64,000 nucleotides of DNA from Saprospiraceae bacterium (GTDB taxonomy: Bacteria; Bacteroidota; Bacteroidia; Chitinophagales; Saprospiraceae). Every line of letters starts with the position of its first letter. The first letter of the stretch is position 1. Below are positions 18,774 to 28,215 of this stretch, piece by piece. The notes beneath the pieces are model-generated. The model made no database searches. It worked only from the letters and a program-made list of their open reading frames with translations, and was not told the origin of the DNA. The stretch spans positions 434,001 to 498,000 of the forward strand of contig JADKEB010000033.1 in assembly GCA_016718205.1 (NCBI GenBank), given 5' to 3'. A program made the position numbers and the translations under genes.

Positions 18774-19919
18774 TCAGAAATCAAAAATTCTTCTCTTGCG
18801 TAACAATGTAAACCAACCTTCTTTCTTTTCCATGATTTGTTCTTTCTCTTGCCTTAAGGCATGAGCAAAGACTTCATTTTCAGCATTGACCATCTCTGTT
18901 ATTCTGAATCCTGCTGTTTTGTTTTCAAATGTAAGTTGTGAATCAGTAGCCAGTTTGGATAGGGTAGTGGCTTTCAGATTGGCCAGATGATATTCAGTTT
19001 CGAGTGTATCTACTCGCTGATCATAGGGGGATTTTTCACTGATGAGTTTGACTAAGATGGGAGAACACTCTATGATCAGAAATAGTATAGTGATAAACAG
19101 ACCGGCTATTCTTATGGCCTCTTCTCTGTCTGACAGTCTGTGCAATGCTTTCAGCCTTGAAGCAAAGCCGGTGAGTGATGCCCTGCTGAGAGTAGCAGTT
19201 TCATCTTTCTTTTTTTGATCTATTTCATCAAGTTTTGTGAGCTGGATATCCAACATAGGTTTTATTTCTGAATATACCAATTGATAGTCCTGTTCGGATT
19301 TTTCGGCTGCCAGTGACTTGGCTTTGTATATATTGCCCATGGCTCTGATCTTACTTCCGCCTGTACCATCAGCTTCTGCCAATGCCTCTTTGGTCCTGGT
19401 GATCCTTTCCTGATCAGCATTAGTGAGTTTGTCGCGCAATAATTTTATTTCATCATTGACGGTTTTAACATCAGCTTCATATCTTTTATTGAGCAAGTCA
19501 TCCTGCATTTTATATGTCTCCTGCTGCATCATACCTATTTCGGCATTGATTTCGGATTCAAAAAGCTTCAATTCCAGAGGAGTCGCAATGACGATACCAA
19601 TAAATACTGCCAGAACGACCCTTGGCAAAGCCATACCTATTTCTTTAAGAATATTGTTCTTTTTACGCATGCCTGAGACAATGTATCTGTCCAGATTGAA
19701 TATCATCATGCCCCACAAAATAGCAAATATGGTCGCAGATATATAAGATTGAAACACAGTATATAAAGCATATCCTGCCGATATCGCCGAGAATACCCCT
19801 GTAAAAAATATGGTTGCCCCTATGCCGTGGTATTTATTGTAGTCACTTGGACATCTTTTGAGAATGGAATCTACTGCTCCTGAGCAAAATATAAAAAACG
19901 ATGACAATCTCTGATTCAT
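18774..19919 (-). CDS. DUF4407-type membrane protein with central coiled coil
   Basis: A 381-residue protein. Two N-terminal membrane segments (ATIFFTGVFSAISAGYALY and ATIFAILWGMMIFNLDRYI), a third at VVLAVFIGIVIATPLELKLF, a long charged helical region at about 120-260 with coiled-coil character (KTVNDEIKLLRDKL), and a fourth membrane segment AGLFITILFLIIECSPILV. The NLDRY and ATPLELKLFE motifs are typical of DUF4407, a widespread family of unknown function in Bacteroidota and Actinobacteria. Start is the ATG at 19919. A TATCTTTG box about 115 bases upstream may be its promoter. Confidence 0.8.
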   Translation of the reverse strand: MNQRLSSFFIFCSGAVDSILKRCPSDYNKYHGIGATIFFTGVFSAISAGYALYTVFQSYISATIFAILWGMMIFNLDRYIVSGMRKKNNILKEIGMALPRVVLAVFIGIVIATPLELKLFESEINAEIGMMQQETYKMQDDLLNKRYEADVKTVNDEIKLLRDKLTNADQERITRTKEALAEADGTGGSKIRAMGNIYKAKSLAAEKSEQDYQLVYSEIKPMLDIQLTKLDEIDQKKKDETATLSRASLTGFASRLKALHRLSDREEAIRIAGLFITILFLIIECSPILVKLISEKSPYDQRVDTLETEYHLANLKATTLSKLATDSQLTFENKTAGFRITEMVNAENEVFAHALRQEKEQIMEKKEGWFTLLRKRRIFDF

Positions 19920-20285
19920 ATTTTTAAATAATTGTTGTATTAAGTTCTAAAATGATAACTCAAATATATTCACGTAAGTACGTCATCATCAAAAAAAATA
20001 GACCAACATACTCAAATGAAGGACAAAGATATATTATTATTATTTATAATATGTAATATGCTGTATTTAATTTCAATTATTTTTTGGCTTGCTAATAATT
20101 TCTGTATAATGGAAAGTTAACTTTAAATGTTATTTAGTAAATTTATTCATTTAAAGGGATGATGGCGATTGGTATACATTGCTTATCAATAGATCAGTCC
20201 TGAAAGACACAAGGAAAAAAATCCTTCCTTATTTACCAAGATTTACCACTAAAATCGTTGCTGATTTTTTTTTGAAGCTTATGTT
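19920..20285. other. Intergenic region between the DUF4407 gene and the frr terminator
   Basis: AT-rich and gene-free. On the minus strand, the box TATCTTTG (complement at 20034-20041) fits the Bacteroidota -7 consensus and points at the DUF4407 gene. No clear -33 partner. Confidence 0.4.
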
Positions 20286-20322
20286 AAAAAAAGAGCAGAT
20301 ACTTACTTAAGCACCTGCTCTC
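20286..20322 (-). terminator. Rho-independent terminator after frr
   Basis: Read on the minus strand, AGAGCAG pairs with CTGCTCT, the loop itself can fold (TGCTTA with TAAGTA), and seven T follow. Confidence 0.85.
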
Positions 20323-20395
20323 CATCAACATTTTATTTATATGGACTTGTTTAGACTAGTTCAATAGCTATGATTTACAAGAATCCTTTTCTACT

Positions 20396-20959
20396 TTATA
20401 CAGTCATTATATCTTTCTCTTTGACTTCAATCATTTTTTCGATCTTCGCCATGTAAGATTCTATTGTTTTCTGGATTTCATCTTCTTTCCTCTTTCCCAG
20501 ATCTTCAGGGAAACCGTCTTTTATTTTTTTCTTAATGAATTCCATGATTTTGTGTCTATGTGCTCTGATGCCAATACGTGATTCTTCTGCGGCATGTTTG
20601 GCTTGTTTGACCATGTTCAACCTTCTTTCTTCACTCATCGGCGGTATCATCAATCTCACTACCTCTCCGTCATTCATGGGTGTAATACCCATATTTGCTT
20701 CGAAAATAGCTCTTTCTATCGGCCCAAGTGATTTCTTTTCCCATGGCTGAATACTGATAGTACGGGCATCAGGAGTAGTGATGTTTGCCACCTGATTCAA
20801 CGGAGTAGGCGAGCCATAATAATCCACCATAAGGCCATCAAGCATCGCAGGAGACGCCTTACCGGCTCTGATTTTATTGAGCTCAAAAGCAAGGTGATCT
20901 ATGGCTTTATCAAAGTGCTCTATAGTAGTAGCAATACTGAGTTCTATTTCATCGATCAT
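20396..20959 (-). CDS. frr: Ribosome recycling factor
   Basis: Splits the post-termination ribosome together with EF-G. At 187 residues it has normal length, and the family pattern is complete: ELNKIRAGKASPAMLDGL, YYGSPTPLNQVANI, ARTISIQPWEKKSL, NDGEVVRLMIPPMSEERR, and the C-terminal helix with IEKMIEVKEKDIM. Start is ATG 20959. TAACTTTG (complement 20986-20993) just upstream fits the -7 promoter box. The terminator at 20286 closes the unit. Confidence 0.97.
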   Translation of the reverse strand: MIDEIELSIATTIEHFDKAIDHLAFELNKIRAGKASPAMLDGLMVDYYGSPTPLNQVANITTPDARTISIQPWEKKSLGPIERAIFEANMGITPMNDGEVVRLMIPPMSEERRLNMVKQAKHAAEESRIGIRAHRHKIMEFIKKKIKDGFPEDLGKRKEDEIQKTIESYMAKIEKMIEVKEKDIMTV

Positions 20960-21008
20960 ATCTTAGTTCAATTTTTTTAGCAGCGCAAAGTTAAACACTT
21001 TTAAAAAA

Positions 21009-21707
21009 TTACTCTCTGTTTGCTCCAAGGAAAGATAAGAGAAAGTACAAAAACATCACCAAAGCTCCCAATGCTGCAGACACATAAGTCATTGCTGCCC
21101 ACCACAAAGCATCTTTTGCTCCATCATGCTCTTCTCCTTTCATATAGCCTGAATCATCCAGCCACGCCAATGCTCTGTTGGATGCGTCAAACTCCACTGG
21201 TAATGTGATAAGACTAAATAACGCAGTAACTCCAAAAGTAGCTACTAATATCATAAGCATAGTCGTACCTCCTATATTGGCACCCAAGCCAAACATCACA
21301 CCCATAAACAAAAACTGCTGTATACTTGAGCTAAACTGAACCACAGGTACAAGTTTTGACCTTAGCTGAAGCATACTATATGCCTCATTGTGCTGGACTG
21401 CGTGACCACACTCATGAGCAGAAACTGCAGCTGATGCTATTGATCTTCCATTGTACACATCAGGCGAAAGAGCCACTGTTTTGTTTGCAGGATTATAGTG
21501 ATCAGAAAGGAATCCCTGACCCATGACTACTTGTACATCGTGGATGCCATAATGACGAAGCATATCTTCTGCGACCTCTTTACCGCTTTTACCATTTCTG
21601 GTACCTATCCTGCTATAATGTGTAAATTTAGATTTTAATCTGTTTCCGATTACCATACCAATGACAGTGAAGGCACCCATTATAATCCAATAACCTATTC
21701 CTACCAT
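21009..21707 (-). CDS. Zinc metallopeptidase, YugP family
   Basis: A 232-residue membrane-bound protease of the Zn_peptidase_2 type. The HECGH motif in VSAHECGHAVQHNEAYSM supplies two zinc-binding His and the catalytic Glu. Membrane segments: the N-terminal GYWIIMGAFTVIGMVIG, LMILVATFGVTALFSLI and a C-terminal ALGALVMFLYFLLSFL. The VMGQGFLSDHYNPANKTVALSPDVY stretch before the active site is characteristic. Natural substrates are not established. It lies just upstream of frr on the same strand with about 50 bases between, so co-transcription is possible, although frr seems to have its own promoter. Confidence 0.9.
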   Translation of the reverse strand: MVGIGYWIIMGAFTVIGMVIGNRLKSKFTHYSRIGTRNGKSGKEVAEDMLRHYGIHDVQVVMGQGFLSDHYNPANKTVALSPDVYNGRSIASAAVSAHECGHAVQHNEAYSMLQLRSKLVPVVQFSSSIQQFLFMGVMFGLGANIGGTTMLMILVATFGVTALFSLITLPVEFDASNRALAWLDDSGYMKGEEHDGAKDALWWAAMTYVSAALGALVMFLYFLLSFLGANRE

Positions 21708-21883
21708 AATAATTTCTGTGTTTTATTTTTAAAATTTAAAATTTATTAATTTCTTCTATTAACCATTAGACATAAATAAAAGTTTCAAGTCACATGTCAA
21801 TTTTTGTAAATTTTAACTATATTTGGGTGTATATATCACAATCTCTCAACACCATTTTTTATCACTCTCACTCATTTTTATTT

Positions 21884-23164
21884 TTAAGAAATCTTCTCAA
21901 ATCCTGTATAAGGCTGTAATGCTTTAGGAATATTTATACCATCTTTTACCTGGTGATTTTCCAATAATGTAGCCACAATACGAGCTAGTGCCAATGCACT
22001 TCCGTTGAGGGTATGGGCCAGTTTCGTTTTTCCATCATCATCCCTGAATCTCAGCTTCATACGATTGGATTGAAAAGTCTCAAAATTGGACACAGAACTT
22101 ACTTCCAGCCATCTTCCTTGAGCAGCCGACCAGGTTTCGAAGTCAAATGTCAAGGCTGAATTGAAACTCATATCTCCTCCGCACAGTCTCAATATCCTGT
22201 ATGGGAGTTCCAGTTTAGCAAGAAGACCTTTCACATGTTCTACCATTTCCATGAGCACATCGTACGAATGATCAGGATGTTCTAATCTGACGATCTCTAT
22301 TTTATCAAACTGATGCAACCTGTTAAGGCCTTTTACATCAGAACCATAAGAACCTGCTTCTCTTCGAAAACATGGAGTATATCCCGTGAGTTTTATAGGG
22401 AAATCATTTTTTGAGAGTATCGTATCTCTGTAAAGATTGGTCAGAGGAACCTCTGCTGTAGGAATGAGATAAAAATCATCTTTTTCGCAGTAGTACATTT
22501 GTCCTTCCTTGTCCGGAAGATTGCCTGTGGCTTTGGCTGATTCTTTATTGACCAATAAGGGAGTTTGTATTTCCTGATATCCAGCTGCTACAGCTTCATC
22601 CAGAAAGAAATTGATCAAAGCTCTTTGCAATCTCGCACCTTGACCTTTATAAACCGGAAATCCGGATCCTGTAAGTGTGACCCCATCTTTGAAACTTATG
22701 AGATTGTACTTTTCAGCAAGTTCCCAGTGTGGTAGTGCATCGGCTCCTAATTCCGGAAGCGGTTTGTCCCAAGCCTGGAAAACTTCATTGTCTTCTGGTT
22801 TTAGACCTGCCGGTACCGACTCATGAGGTGTATTGGGGAGTTGGATGGTCATCTCTTCCAGGCCTACTTTGATTACTTTCAATTCTATATCCAGTGATTT
22901 TGCATCTTCCTTAAGTATTGCTACTTCAGATTTTAAAGCATTAGCTTCGGCTGCTCTACCACTCTTAAACAATGTACCTATTTCATCAGAAAGCCTATTT
23001 ATTTTGGACAGGGTATTGTCCAGATGAGTTTGAATACTTTTTCTTACATCATCTTCTATAATGATTTTATCTACGAGATCTATTTGGTCATCAGAAGCGT
23101 TTTTTTTACGAAGTCCGGCCAGAATTCTCTCTTTGTGCTCTCTTATATTGCCTATTTCCAGCAT
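21884..23164 (-). CDS. serS: Seryl-tRNA synthetase
   Basis: Charges tRNA-Ser (and tRNA-Sec where present). At 426 residues, the length is standard. The N-terminal coiled-coil arm spans about 1-110 (LRKKNASDDQIDLVDKIIIEDD onward). Class II motifs follow: motif 2 in TGYTPCFRREAGSYG and motif 3 in LNGSALALARIVATLLEN; the serine-pocket stretch LTPTAEVPLTN-type appears as LIPTAEVPLTNLYRD. Start is ATG 23164; the upstream TATCTTTG box (complement 23211-23218) fits a Bacteroidota promoter. Confidence 0.97.
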   Translation of the reverse strand: MLEIGNIREHKERILAGLRKKNASDDQIDLVDKIIIEDDVRKSIQTHLDNTLSKINRLSDEIGTLFKSGRAAEANALKSEVAILKEDAKSLDIELKVIKVGLEEMTIQLPNTPHESVPAGLKPEDNEVFQAWDKPLPELGADALPHWELAEKYNLISFKDGVTLTGSGFPVYKGQGARLQRALINFFLDEAVAAGYQEIQTPLLVNKESAKATGNLPDKEGQMYYCEKDDFYLIPTAEVPLTNLYRDTILSKNDFPIKLTGYTPCFRREAGSYGSDVKGLNRLHQFDKIEIVRLEHPDHSYDVLMEMVEHVKGLLAKLELPYRILRLCGGDMSFNSALTFDFETWSAAQGRWLEVSSVSNFETFQSNRMKLRFRDDDGKTKLAHTLNGSALALARIVATLLENHQVKDGINIPKALQPYTGFEKIS

Positions 23165-23646
23165 ATTTTTATGGTTTTTATAAAAATTTTAATAAAAAAA
23201 TAATTTTTCGCAAAGATAGTAATTACAATATCAAAATATATAGCTAATTTTGTGCTTTCATAAATTTCATAAGAAATCTATCGTCCGATAGCAAAAAGCT
23301 TTTCAAATTAATTTCATAATTTTCATCAGAGTAAAATTCATAATATTTTACACTATTCAAGTTGATGTTATTTCATTGATCAGAGGCATGGTTATTTTTG
23401 AATCACCATCTTATGTATAGATTTCTATATCAGGTTTTAACAGACGAAAGAAATTAAGAAGTATGATGATGCTTGAAAGAAATAGGTTTGAGACAATTTT
23501 GACTTTTAAAATGCTTAATCAACTAATTTTCGCACCAATTTCTTTTGAAAATAAATTTTCTGCTTGTTGAAGACCATCCAAATTTTTAACATTTTAAAGA
23601 GTGTATAACTATATTAATTAAAATTTATATCCACTAAATACATTAT
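23165..23646. other. Shared upstream region of serS and rho
   Basis: About 480 bases between the divergent serS and rho genes. It carries the serS promoter box near 23211-23218. The rho side has a long AT-rich leader of some 400 bases in which I see no gene. A long untranslated leader on rho would allow autoregulation by Rho-dependent termination, as known in other bacteria, but that is inference. Confidence 0.4.
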
Positions 23647-25497
23647 ATGTACGACATTTTGCAATTAAATGACATGCTTGTTCAGGAATTGAAGACACTT
23701 GCAGACAAACTTTCTCTGAATAACGTCAAGAAGCTAAGTAAGCAGGAATTAATTTATAAAATTCTGGATCAGCAAGCTATACTTAGTAAGTCAAAGGTAG
23801 CTGAGGATGATGAACATGCAGAACAAAATAAAAGAAAGGGCAGGAAGCCTGCTATCAAGAAAACGGAAACTGAACCTGTTCAAGAAGCAATTGCCGAAAA
23901 TATTTCTGAAAAGGAGGTCACTTCAAGAGATGAAGAAATTTCTGACAATGGTGAAAAAATAAAAACAAAAAGAGAGCGGGTGAAAATTTTAAAAGCACCT
24001 GAAAAATTGGAATTTCGTCCTGTATTACCTGCAAAACCAATATCTGATCCTATTCAGAATGATGTGGAAGCAGAACCTGATGTGAAAAAAGTTGACAGAA
24101 TCCCTTCAGAGAGAAATCTCCGGTTTGATCAAAATCAACGCAATCAAAGATTCCAGACTCCCACCGGACAGGGAAGTTATCCAAGGCCACTGCCGGTGAC
24201 AGAAAAACCTGTACCTCACTCAAATCAACAGTCTGACACACCGAGACCAGTATCTCACTCAAATCAACAGCCCGAAACACCGAGACCTATACCTCACTCA
24301 AATCAACAGTCTGAGACACCGAGACCAGTGCATGTTGTTGAATCAAGACCTGAAGAACCAAGGTTTACAGCGGATCTGGATGGAGTGATTGAAAGCGAAG
24401 GAATCCTTGAGCTCATGGTGGATGGTTACGGCTTTTTGAGATCATCAGATTACAATTATCTTTCTTCACCTGATGATATTTATGTTTCTCCTTCTCAGAT
24501 CAAGTTATTCGGCCTCAAGACAGGCGATACGGTATTGGGATCTATTCGACCCCCAAAAGAGGGTGAAAAGTATTTTGCACTGCTAAAAGTTTCCAGTATC
24601 AATGGTCTGGATCCGCTTAAATTGAAGGAGAGGGTACCATTTGATTACCTTACACCGTTGTTTCCGACAGAAAAGTTTACGCTCACGTCTCACCCTTCAG
24701 GAAAAGATTATGGTAACAGAATGATTGATCTGTTTACTCCGATCGGAAAAGGGCAAAGGGGACTTATTGTTGCACAGCCTAAAACAGGTAAGACATTCTT
24801 ACTTAAAGATATTGCAAATGCTATAGCTAACAATCATCCTGAGTGCTATTTGATAGTTTTGCTGATCGACGAAAGACCAGAGGAAGTCACAGACATGAAA
24901 AGGAGTGTACATGCTGAAGTGATAGCAAGTACATTTGATGAGCCTGCGGACAATCACGTAAGGGTAGCCGGAATTGTCTTGGAAAAAGCCAAAAGACTTG
25001 TTGAAAGTGGTCATGATGTTGTTGTCTTACTTGATTCTATCACTCGACTTGCAAGGGCGTATAATACAGTGGCTCCTACGAGCGGTAGAGTGCTTTCGGG
25101 TGGTGTGGAAGCCAATGCGCTGCACAAGCCCAAGAAATTCTTTGGTGCAGCCAGAAATATAGAAGATGGCGGTTCACTGACCATTTTGGCAACAGCACTG
25201 ACAGATACCGGCTCTAAAATGGATGAAGTGATCTTTGAAGAATTTAAAGGTACCGGTAACATGGAGTTGCAATTGGACAGAACTCTGGCCAACAAACGTA
25301 TGTATCCTGCCATTGACATCACGAAGTCAAGTACCAGACGAGAAGAATTGTTATTGCCGGAGAGTGTATTGCCAAAATTATTTATACTGCGTAATCACCT
25401 GGCTGACATGAAGCCCGACGAAGCAATGGAATTTATCAAAAAGCATATGAGCGGTACTTCAAGCAATAATGAGTTTTTGGTTTCTATGAACGGATAG
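23647..25497 (+). CDS. rho: Transcription termination factor Rho
   Basis: Hexameric RNA helicase that ends transcription. The 616 residues exceed the E. coli length (419) because of an insert of about 190 residues after the first SAP-like helices (MLVQELKTLADKLSLNNVKKLSKQEL); such inserted regions are usual in Bacteroidota. The insert is charged, then Pro/Gln-rich with three tandem 13-residue repeats. The RNA-binding cold-shock-like domain starts at EGILELMVDGYGFLRS; the ATPase domain has Walker A in AQPKTGKTFLLKD, Walker B in VVVLLDSITRLARAYN, and the Q/R loops near SGGVEANAL. Start is ATG 23647. All catalytic parts are intact. Confidence 0.97.
   Translation: MYDILQLNDMLVQELKTLADKLSLNNVKKLSKQELIYKILDQQAILSKSKVAEDDEHAEQNKRKGRKPAIKKTETEPVQEAIAENISEKEVTSRDEEISDNGEKIKTKRERVKILKAPEKLEFRPVLPAKPISDPIQNDVEAEPDVKKVDRIPSERNLRFDQNQRNQRFQTPTGQGSYPRPLPVTEKPVPHSNQQSDTPRPVSHSNQQPETPRPIPHSNQQSETPRPVHVVESRPEEPRFTADLDGVIESEGILELMVDGYGFLRSSDYNYLSSPDDIYVSPSQIKLFGLKTGDTVLGSIRPPKEGEKYFALLKVSSINGLDPLKLKERVPFDYLTPLFPTEKFTLTSHPSGKDYGNRMIDLFTPIGKGQRGLIVAQPKTGKTFLLKDIANAIANNHPECYLIVLLIDERPEEVTDMKRSVHAEVIASTFDEPADNHVRVAGIVLEKAKRLVESGHDVVVLLDSITRLARAYNTVAPTSGRVLSGGVEANALHKPKKFFGAARNIEDGGSLTILATALTDTGSKMDEVIFEEFKGTGNMELQLDRTLANKRMYPAIDITKSSTRREELLLPESVLPKLFILRNHLADMKPDEAMEFIKKHMSGTSSNNEFLVSMNG
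24214..24330 (+). repeat. Three tandem 39-bp repeats inside rho
   Basis: Three consecutive copies encode PHSNQQSDTPRPV, SHSNQQPETPRPI and PHSNQQSETPRPV (residues about 190-228). They preserve the frame and lie in the disordered N-terminal insert, so copy number could vary between strains without destroying the enzyme. Confidence 0.85.
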
Positions 25498-25657
25498 TTT
25501 AAAATGAAAGCCCAGCACTAAGATTAGAAGAATTGGATGGGTTGGTGCTTAATAGAAGAAGTGTTAAAATTGACTTTTTCTAGTTTTTCAATTTAATAAC
25601 CAAAGAAACAGTTACTGATTTCTTGAGAGACAGTCTGAAAAAATAAAATTACTGCAA

Positions 25658-25691
25658 TTTGTATTCAATTAAAAAATAATCCTTACCTTTG
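25658..25691 (+). promoter_or_regulatory. Bacteroidota-type promoter of rpmH
   Basis: TTTG at 25658-25661 and TACCTTTG at 25684-25691 match the -33 TTTG and -7 TAnnTTTG boxes with a 22-base spacer, about 85 bases ahead of the rpmH start. Confidence 0.65.
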
Positions 25692-25776
25692 CGCTTCTTT
25701 TAAAATCAGGGATAAATTTCTTTGTTTTTTATAAGGAGTAATATTATTTCAAATAGTTAATCTTCAGATAAGTAAA

Positions 25777-25932
25777 ATGAAACGTACATATCAACCATCC
25801 AAAAGAAAAAGAGTCAATAAGCACGGTTTTAGGTCTAGAATGGCTACTAAAAACGGTAGACGTGTATTAGCAAAGAGAAGAGCCAGAGGTAGACAAAAAC
25901 TTACTGTATCTGACGAGAAAGGCGCAAAGTAA
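25777..25932 (+). CDS. rpmH: Ribosomal protein L34
   Basis: A 51-residue, very basic protein beginning MKRTYQPSKRKRVNKHGF and continuing RSRMATKNGRRVLAKRRA, the invariant L34 sequence. It is part of the large ribosomal subunit. As usual it precedes rnpA on the same strand, but here a strong terminator stands between them. Confidence 0.98.
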   Translation: MKRTYQPSKRKRVNKHGFRSRMATKNGRRVLAKRRARGRQKLTVSDEKGAK

Positions 25933-25959
25933 AATATATATAGCAAATATTATTTTGAA

Positions 25960-26004
25960 AATTCTGATTACACTATTAGGTTGTAATCAGAATTTTTTAT
26001 TTTT
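25960..26004 (+). terminator. Terminator between rpmH and rnpA
   Basis: A 13-bp perfect stem (AATTCTGATTACA with TGTAATCAGAATT) and a 9-base loop followed by TTTTTATTTTT. It should keep rnpA expression well below rpmH. Confidence 0.85.
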
Positions 26005-26051
26005 ACCACATTAGTAATTTGTTATTACAATTTTTTTAATAGTGATCAGTT

Positions 26052-26405
26052 TTGGACCATAGACTAAAAGGAAAAATTCTCATAGACAGAATCTTTATAG
26101 AGGGGAAATCATTTTTTGTATATCCTGTAAAAATGATTTACTTAGTAGATGAAGTCCCCGGAGTTGATATTGCCTATCACTGTGGGGTGTCTGTAAGTAA
26201 AAGAAATCTGAAACGAGCTGTAGATCGCAACCTGATAAAAAGAAGGATGAAAGAAGCCCTGAGAATCCAGATTAATGATGCGGGAGTACTATTGAAAGAC
26301 AAGATCATTCATATGATGCTAGTCTATGTAGGCAAAGAAATCGTCTCTTATGATGTGATACATCAATCTATAAAAAGGAACCTGAAGAAAATCAAGGTAC
26401 ATTAA
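26052..26405 (+). CDS. rnpA: Ribonuclease P protein component
   Basis: Protein subunit that helps RNase P process tRNA 5' ends. The 117 residues carry the family RNR motif in the form SVSKRNLKRAVDRNLIKRRMKEA, and the early F-F-V-Y-P strand. An in-frame TGA stands just upstream, and TTG 26052 is the only reasonable start, giving the short N-terminus MDHRLKGKILIDRIF. yidD, which often follows rnpA elsewhere, is not here; a YidD-like protein is found at 48903. Confidence 0.93.
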   Translation: MDHRLKGKILIDRIFIEGKSFFVYPVKMIYLVDEVPGVDIAYHCGVSVSKRNLKRAVDRNLIKRRMKEALRIQINDAGVLLKDKIIHMMLVYVGKEIVSYDVIHQSIKRNLKKIKVH

Positions 26406-26454
26406 GGGTGATAGGATGGATTCTTGATTTTGGTTTTCAGATTATACCTATACC

Positions 26455-26617
26455 TAGTGCTACAGGAATGAAGTAAGTACATAATAAAACGCAGTAGATT
26501 ATTTTCAAGATCAAGGGGAAAACACAGACATAGCAATAGCTATGGCGAGGCTTTTCAACGCTGATATTGGGAATAAGATCAAGTTTTATAGGTATTTATT
26601 TTGTTCCTGTACCACTA
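26455..26617. mobile_element. 163-bp element with 35-bp imperfect inverted repeats
   Basis: The left arm (26455-26490, TAGTGCTACAGGAATGAAGT and on) pairs with the reverse complement of the right arm (26583-26617) with about eight mismatches. The centre contains AATAGCTATGGCGAGGC-like text and no gene. It lies between rnpA and the convergent anti-sigma/barrel gene. Could be a MITE-type element or a long cruciform. Confidence 0.6.
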
Positions 26618-26658
26618 GCTTGAGCGAAAAAGCCCCATAAAGTATATATAAGTATCTT

Positions 26659-28215
26659 TTAATTGATCAAAGTTTTGATACCGACCTGCAAGGATGAAGT
26701 GTGGATTTTGTCTTTATTTGGGCCTATACCGATATTGTTACTCAGAATATGGTTGAAGTAGGATGGCTGAATATAAAGAGCAGTATTGCGGAAAATGTTT
26801 TTTTCGATTCCAAAACCAAAGCCAACTGTAACATAATAATTGTCTTTGAATCTGTCACCATTCAAAATACCTTTAATAAACGGTTTGCTATCCAATCTTG
26901 CTACTTCAGGTATATACCTTGATGCATCCGGTTTGCCTTTCACTAATCTTTCCGTAATATCGTAATCTGCATTAACTACAAGATTGAGTGCAGCACCAGC
27001 CATCAGATATGCGCTCCATCCATTACCTTGTAAACCATGATATTTGATATTCAGTGGAATGGAGACCAGATTGTAAGTTATTTTATCCAATGTTTTCTCA
27101 AAATAATTGTCACCAAACGGACCATATTGATCATTGACTTTTTTAGGCTGATATTCTTTGAGCGTGTAAGCTAGTCCTGATTGGATTTCAACTGAAGAAG
27201 ATTGTTTGGAGATATTGACACCATATGCATTACTTAATGCTTCTTTTTTGTAGGAAGCCACTGAATAAAATCTGTCAAATGGCGTATTGATGAGATTGAC
27301 ATCATTTCCTGTCCAGAAAGAAACGCCTATTCTGGATTTAATGGCTGGTAAAACTGGTTTTAAGGGTATGATCAATGCCATTTCTGTTTCAGGAACGGAA
27401 AAGTCTCTTACCGCTATGTTATCTACATATTGATGATTTCTGTCCTGAGGTATTTCAATGTGCATAGGGTCTTCAACAGCTATCCCTGGCTGATCGGCAT
27501 CAGATATATTTGAACTCACGACATCAGACTGAATTTGTGGCGACAGGACAAAGTCTGCAGGATTACTCTCAGGCACTATTTCAGAAGAGGGTGATTTATC
27601 TTCAGTGACTGCAACATTTGCAACGGGAGATGTTTCGGCAAAAACCTTATTGTTTACATCTGTAGCCTCTGTAAAATTTTGTCCTGAACTGACCTGCTCA
27701 GCCAAGTTCAGTGTCACTGGAGATTTTTCTGCATCAATAGAGACGATGTCACTTATTTGAGTTTGTTGTTGTATTGTTTTTGTTGACCGTGGAGTCACGA
27801 CCGCTTGTTCTGAACTTTCAGAGGTTGGCACCACCTTTTTTTCTGGTGGCTGCACATTTGCAAAAAGCTCTGTTTTTTTGTTAGCGTCACCATCAAAGTA
27901 AGATGGTAGTTTGGTTATTGTAAATACTATTAGGAAAATTGCTGCCAGTTCGAGGATTTTTGAAATAAAAACAGTATTTTTTCTAGCATCTATCGTCATG
28001 AGCTCTGTTTTCAGCATACGCCAGTGCTCAGATTTGTAATGTGGCTTGTGCGATTGCAAATGACTTTTTACAGTGTTATCAAATGCATCATCTGTTTGTA
28101 TCGGCTGAACGATATCAAGCTTTGACTCAAGTGAAGACCAGATATCCTGCCTTTCTGACGGACTAAGATGATCGAGTTTCCCTTTTACAATATTGTCAAA
28201 TTTTTTATCGTCCAT
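26659..28215 (-). CDS. Anti-sigma-like membrane protein with C-terminal beta-barrel
   Basis: A 518-residue protein with a cytoplasmic N-terminus resembling anti-sigma regions (two short repeats containing LSPSERQDIWSSLESKL and HYKSEHWRMLKTEL), one membrane segment at about 86-100 (ILELAAIFLIVFTI), a long polar, Pro/Ser/Val-rich periplasmic linker, and a C-terminal PorT-like barrel portion from about residue 290 (RIGVSFWTGNDVNLI ... ITYNLVSIPLNIKYHG ... YYVTVGFGFGIEKNIF ... SLQVGIKTLIN). The start codon overlaps the stop of the ECF sigma gene by one base, so the two are translationally coupled. It probably senses envelope state and holds the sigma factor. Function of the barrel part is unknown. 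Confidence 0.6.
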   Translation of the reverse strand: MDDKKFDNIVKGKLDHLSPSERQDIWSSLESKLDIVQPIQTDDAFDNTVKSHLQSHKPHYKSEHWRMLKTELMTIDARKNTVFISKILELAAIFLIVFTITKLPSYFDGDANKKTELFANVQPPEKKVVPTSESSEQAVVTPRSTKTIQQQTQISDIVSIDAEKSPVTLNLAEQVSSGQNFTEATDVNNKVFAETSPVANVAVTEDKSPSSEIVPESNPADFVLSPQIQSDVVSSNISDADQPGIAVEDPMHIEIPQDRNHQYVDNIAVRDFSVPETEMALIIPLKPVLPAIKSRIGVSFWTGNDVNLINTPFDRFYSVASYKKEALSNAYGVNISKQSSSVEIQSGLAYTLKEYQPKKVNDQYGPFGDNYFEKTLDKITYNLVSIPLNIKYHGLQGNGWSAYLMAGAALNLVVNADYDITERLVKGKPDASRYIPEVARLDSKPFIKGILNGDRFKDNYYVTVGFGFGIEKNIFRNTALYIQPSYFNHILSNNIGIGPNKDKIHTSSLQVGIKTLIN

